64,000 nt of DNA from Bufo bufo. Lineage: Eukaryota; Chordata; Amphibia; Anura; Bufonidae. Location of the stretch: NCBI RefSeq assembly GCF_905171765.1, contig NC_053392.1:40671822-40735821 (forward strand), read 5' to 3'. The translations under genes and the position numbers were made by a program. The notes beneath the pieces are model-generated. The model saw only the letters and a list, made by a program, of their open reading frames with translations, was not told the DNA's origin and ran no database searches. This document shows, in pieces, positions 63,626 through 64,000 of this stretch (the stretch's first letter is position 1; every line of letters begins with the position of its first letter).

Positions 63626-64000
63626 TCTTACTTGGACTTTTAACCACTAACACCCGCCCCCTCCCCTCTAATTTAGTTGCACCGACATAGTTGCACCTAC
63701 AAACCCCTTTAAATGTCAACAATTGCTTAATTTCCCTGGTAAGGTATGTATATAATGTTGCATCAGATGGTGGAGATGATGAGATCTTGAGAACCTTCTG
63801 ACTTTGTATCTCCAAGGTCGTTCTCCCGTTAATAAACGTTATACAATCCATTCATTCCAGGCCATGAATGAGCCGCCTACGGCTCCCGGCAAACCTTTCA
63901 GATGCAGAACCCAGGAAGATAATAAGATCGTTGGCTATACTAATGAGACAACAAACTGAAGCAACTCGAAGAAATCTGGACGCCTTAACTTCATGGAGAA
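63626..64000. other. No gene recognised
   Basis: Non-coding up to the window edge. An 'aataaacg' at 63830 could be a + strand polyadenylation signal, but no upstream coding sequence supports one. Confidence 0.45.

Overview
The window is anuran amphibian genomic DNA, probably from a neobatrachian frog or toad with a large genome. It holds one recognisable host gene, pro-opiomelanocortin (pomc, + strand), inside dense transposable elements. The gene has a TATA box at 28901, a non-coding exon 1 ending at 28988, a coding exon 2 (CDS 34348-34476) and a coding exon 3 (36340-36993), with a poly(A) signal at 37281. The 260-residue prohormone contains N-POMC, gamma-MSH, ACTH/alpha-MSH, beta-MSH and beta-endorphin. 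An AATAAA on the minus strand at 60951 may mark the 3' end of a convergent neighbour, EFR3B by vertebrate synteny; this is only an inference.

Layout. 0-6.9 kb: a hammerhead-ribozyme remnant, a Tc1-like element (379-1924), Tc1 fragments, a SPIN-like hAT element (4619-4938) and an AT-rich palindromic repeat. 6.9-13.9 kb: a 30-bp minisatellite split by a small Penelope-type element with two head-to-head hammerhead motifs (7447-7969) and by a chromovirus-type Gypsy retrotransposon (8293-13384). 14-16.3 kb: hairpin repeats, 22-bp and 20-bp minisatellites and another Penelope tail. 16.5-20.9 kb: a Penelope-like element (17631-19790) between two oppositely oriented, identically deleted Tc1-like elements. 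21.0-24.05 kb: a truncated endogenous retrovirus (end of pol, broken env, 3' LTR). 24.1-28.3 kb: palindromic repeats and about 40 copies of a 48-bp repeat whose unit resembles a CTCF site and which stops about 0.6 kb before the pomc TATA box.

28.7-37.3 kb: pomc, with a 31-bp minisatellite in intron 1 and a 65-bp repeat and an LTR copy in intron 2. 37.4-43 kb: solo LTRs and a second small Penelope-type element with a 14-bp target duplication. 43.3-48.9 kb: a second, decayed Gypsy copy between Tc1 ends, itself holding two MITEs. 50-58.3 kb: a nest with a 3.3-kb TTAA-flanked element containing a MITE, then a Tc1 element interrupted by a second TTAA element and by an LTR-type element with inverted LTRs. 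59-64 kb: a LINE 3' end, GATA microsatellites, low-repeat sequence and a 90-bp tandem repeat.

Apart from pomc nothing works together as a pathway. The strongest structural signals are the hammerhead-bearing Penelope termini, which share one topology at four loci; the CTCF-like array beside the pomc promoter; and the inverted-LTR insertion at 56399-57800. All family assignments come from reading the sequence; no search was run.
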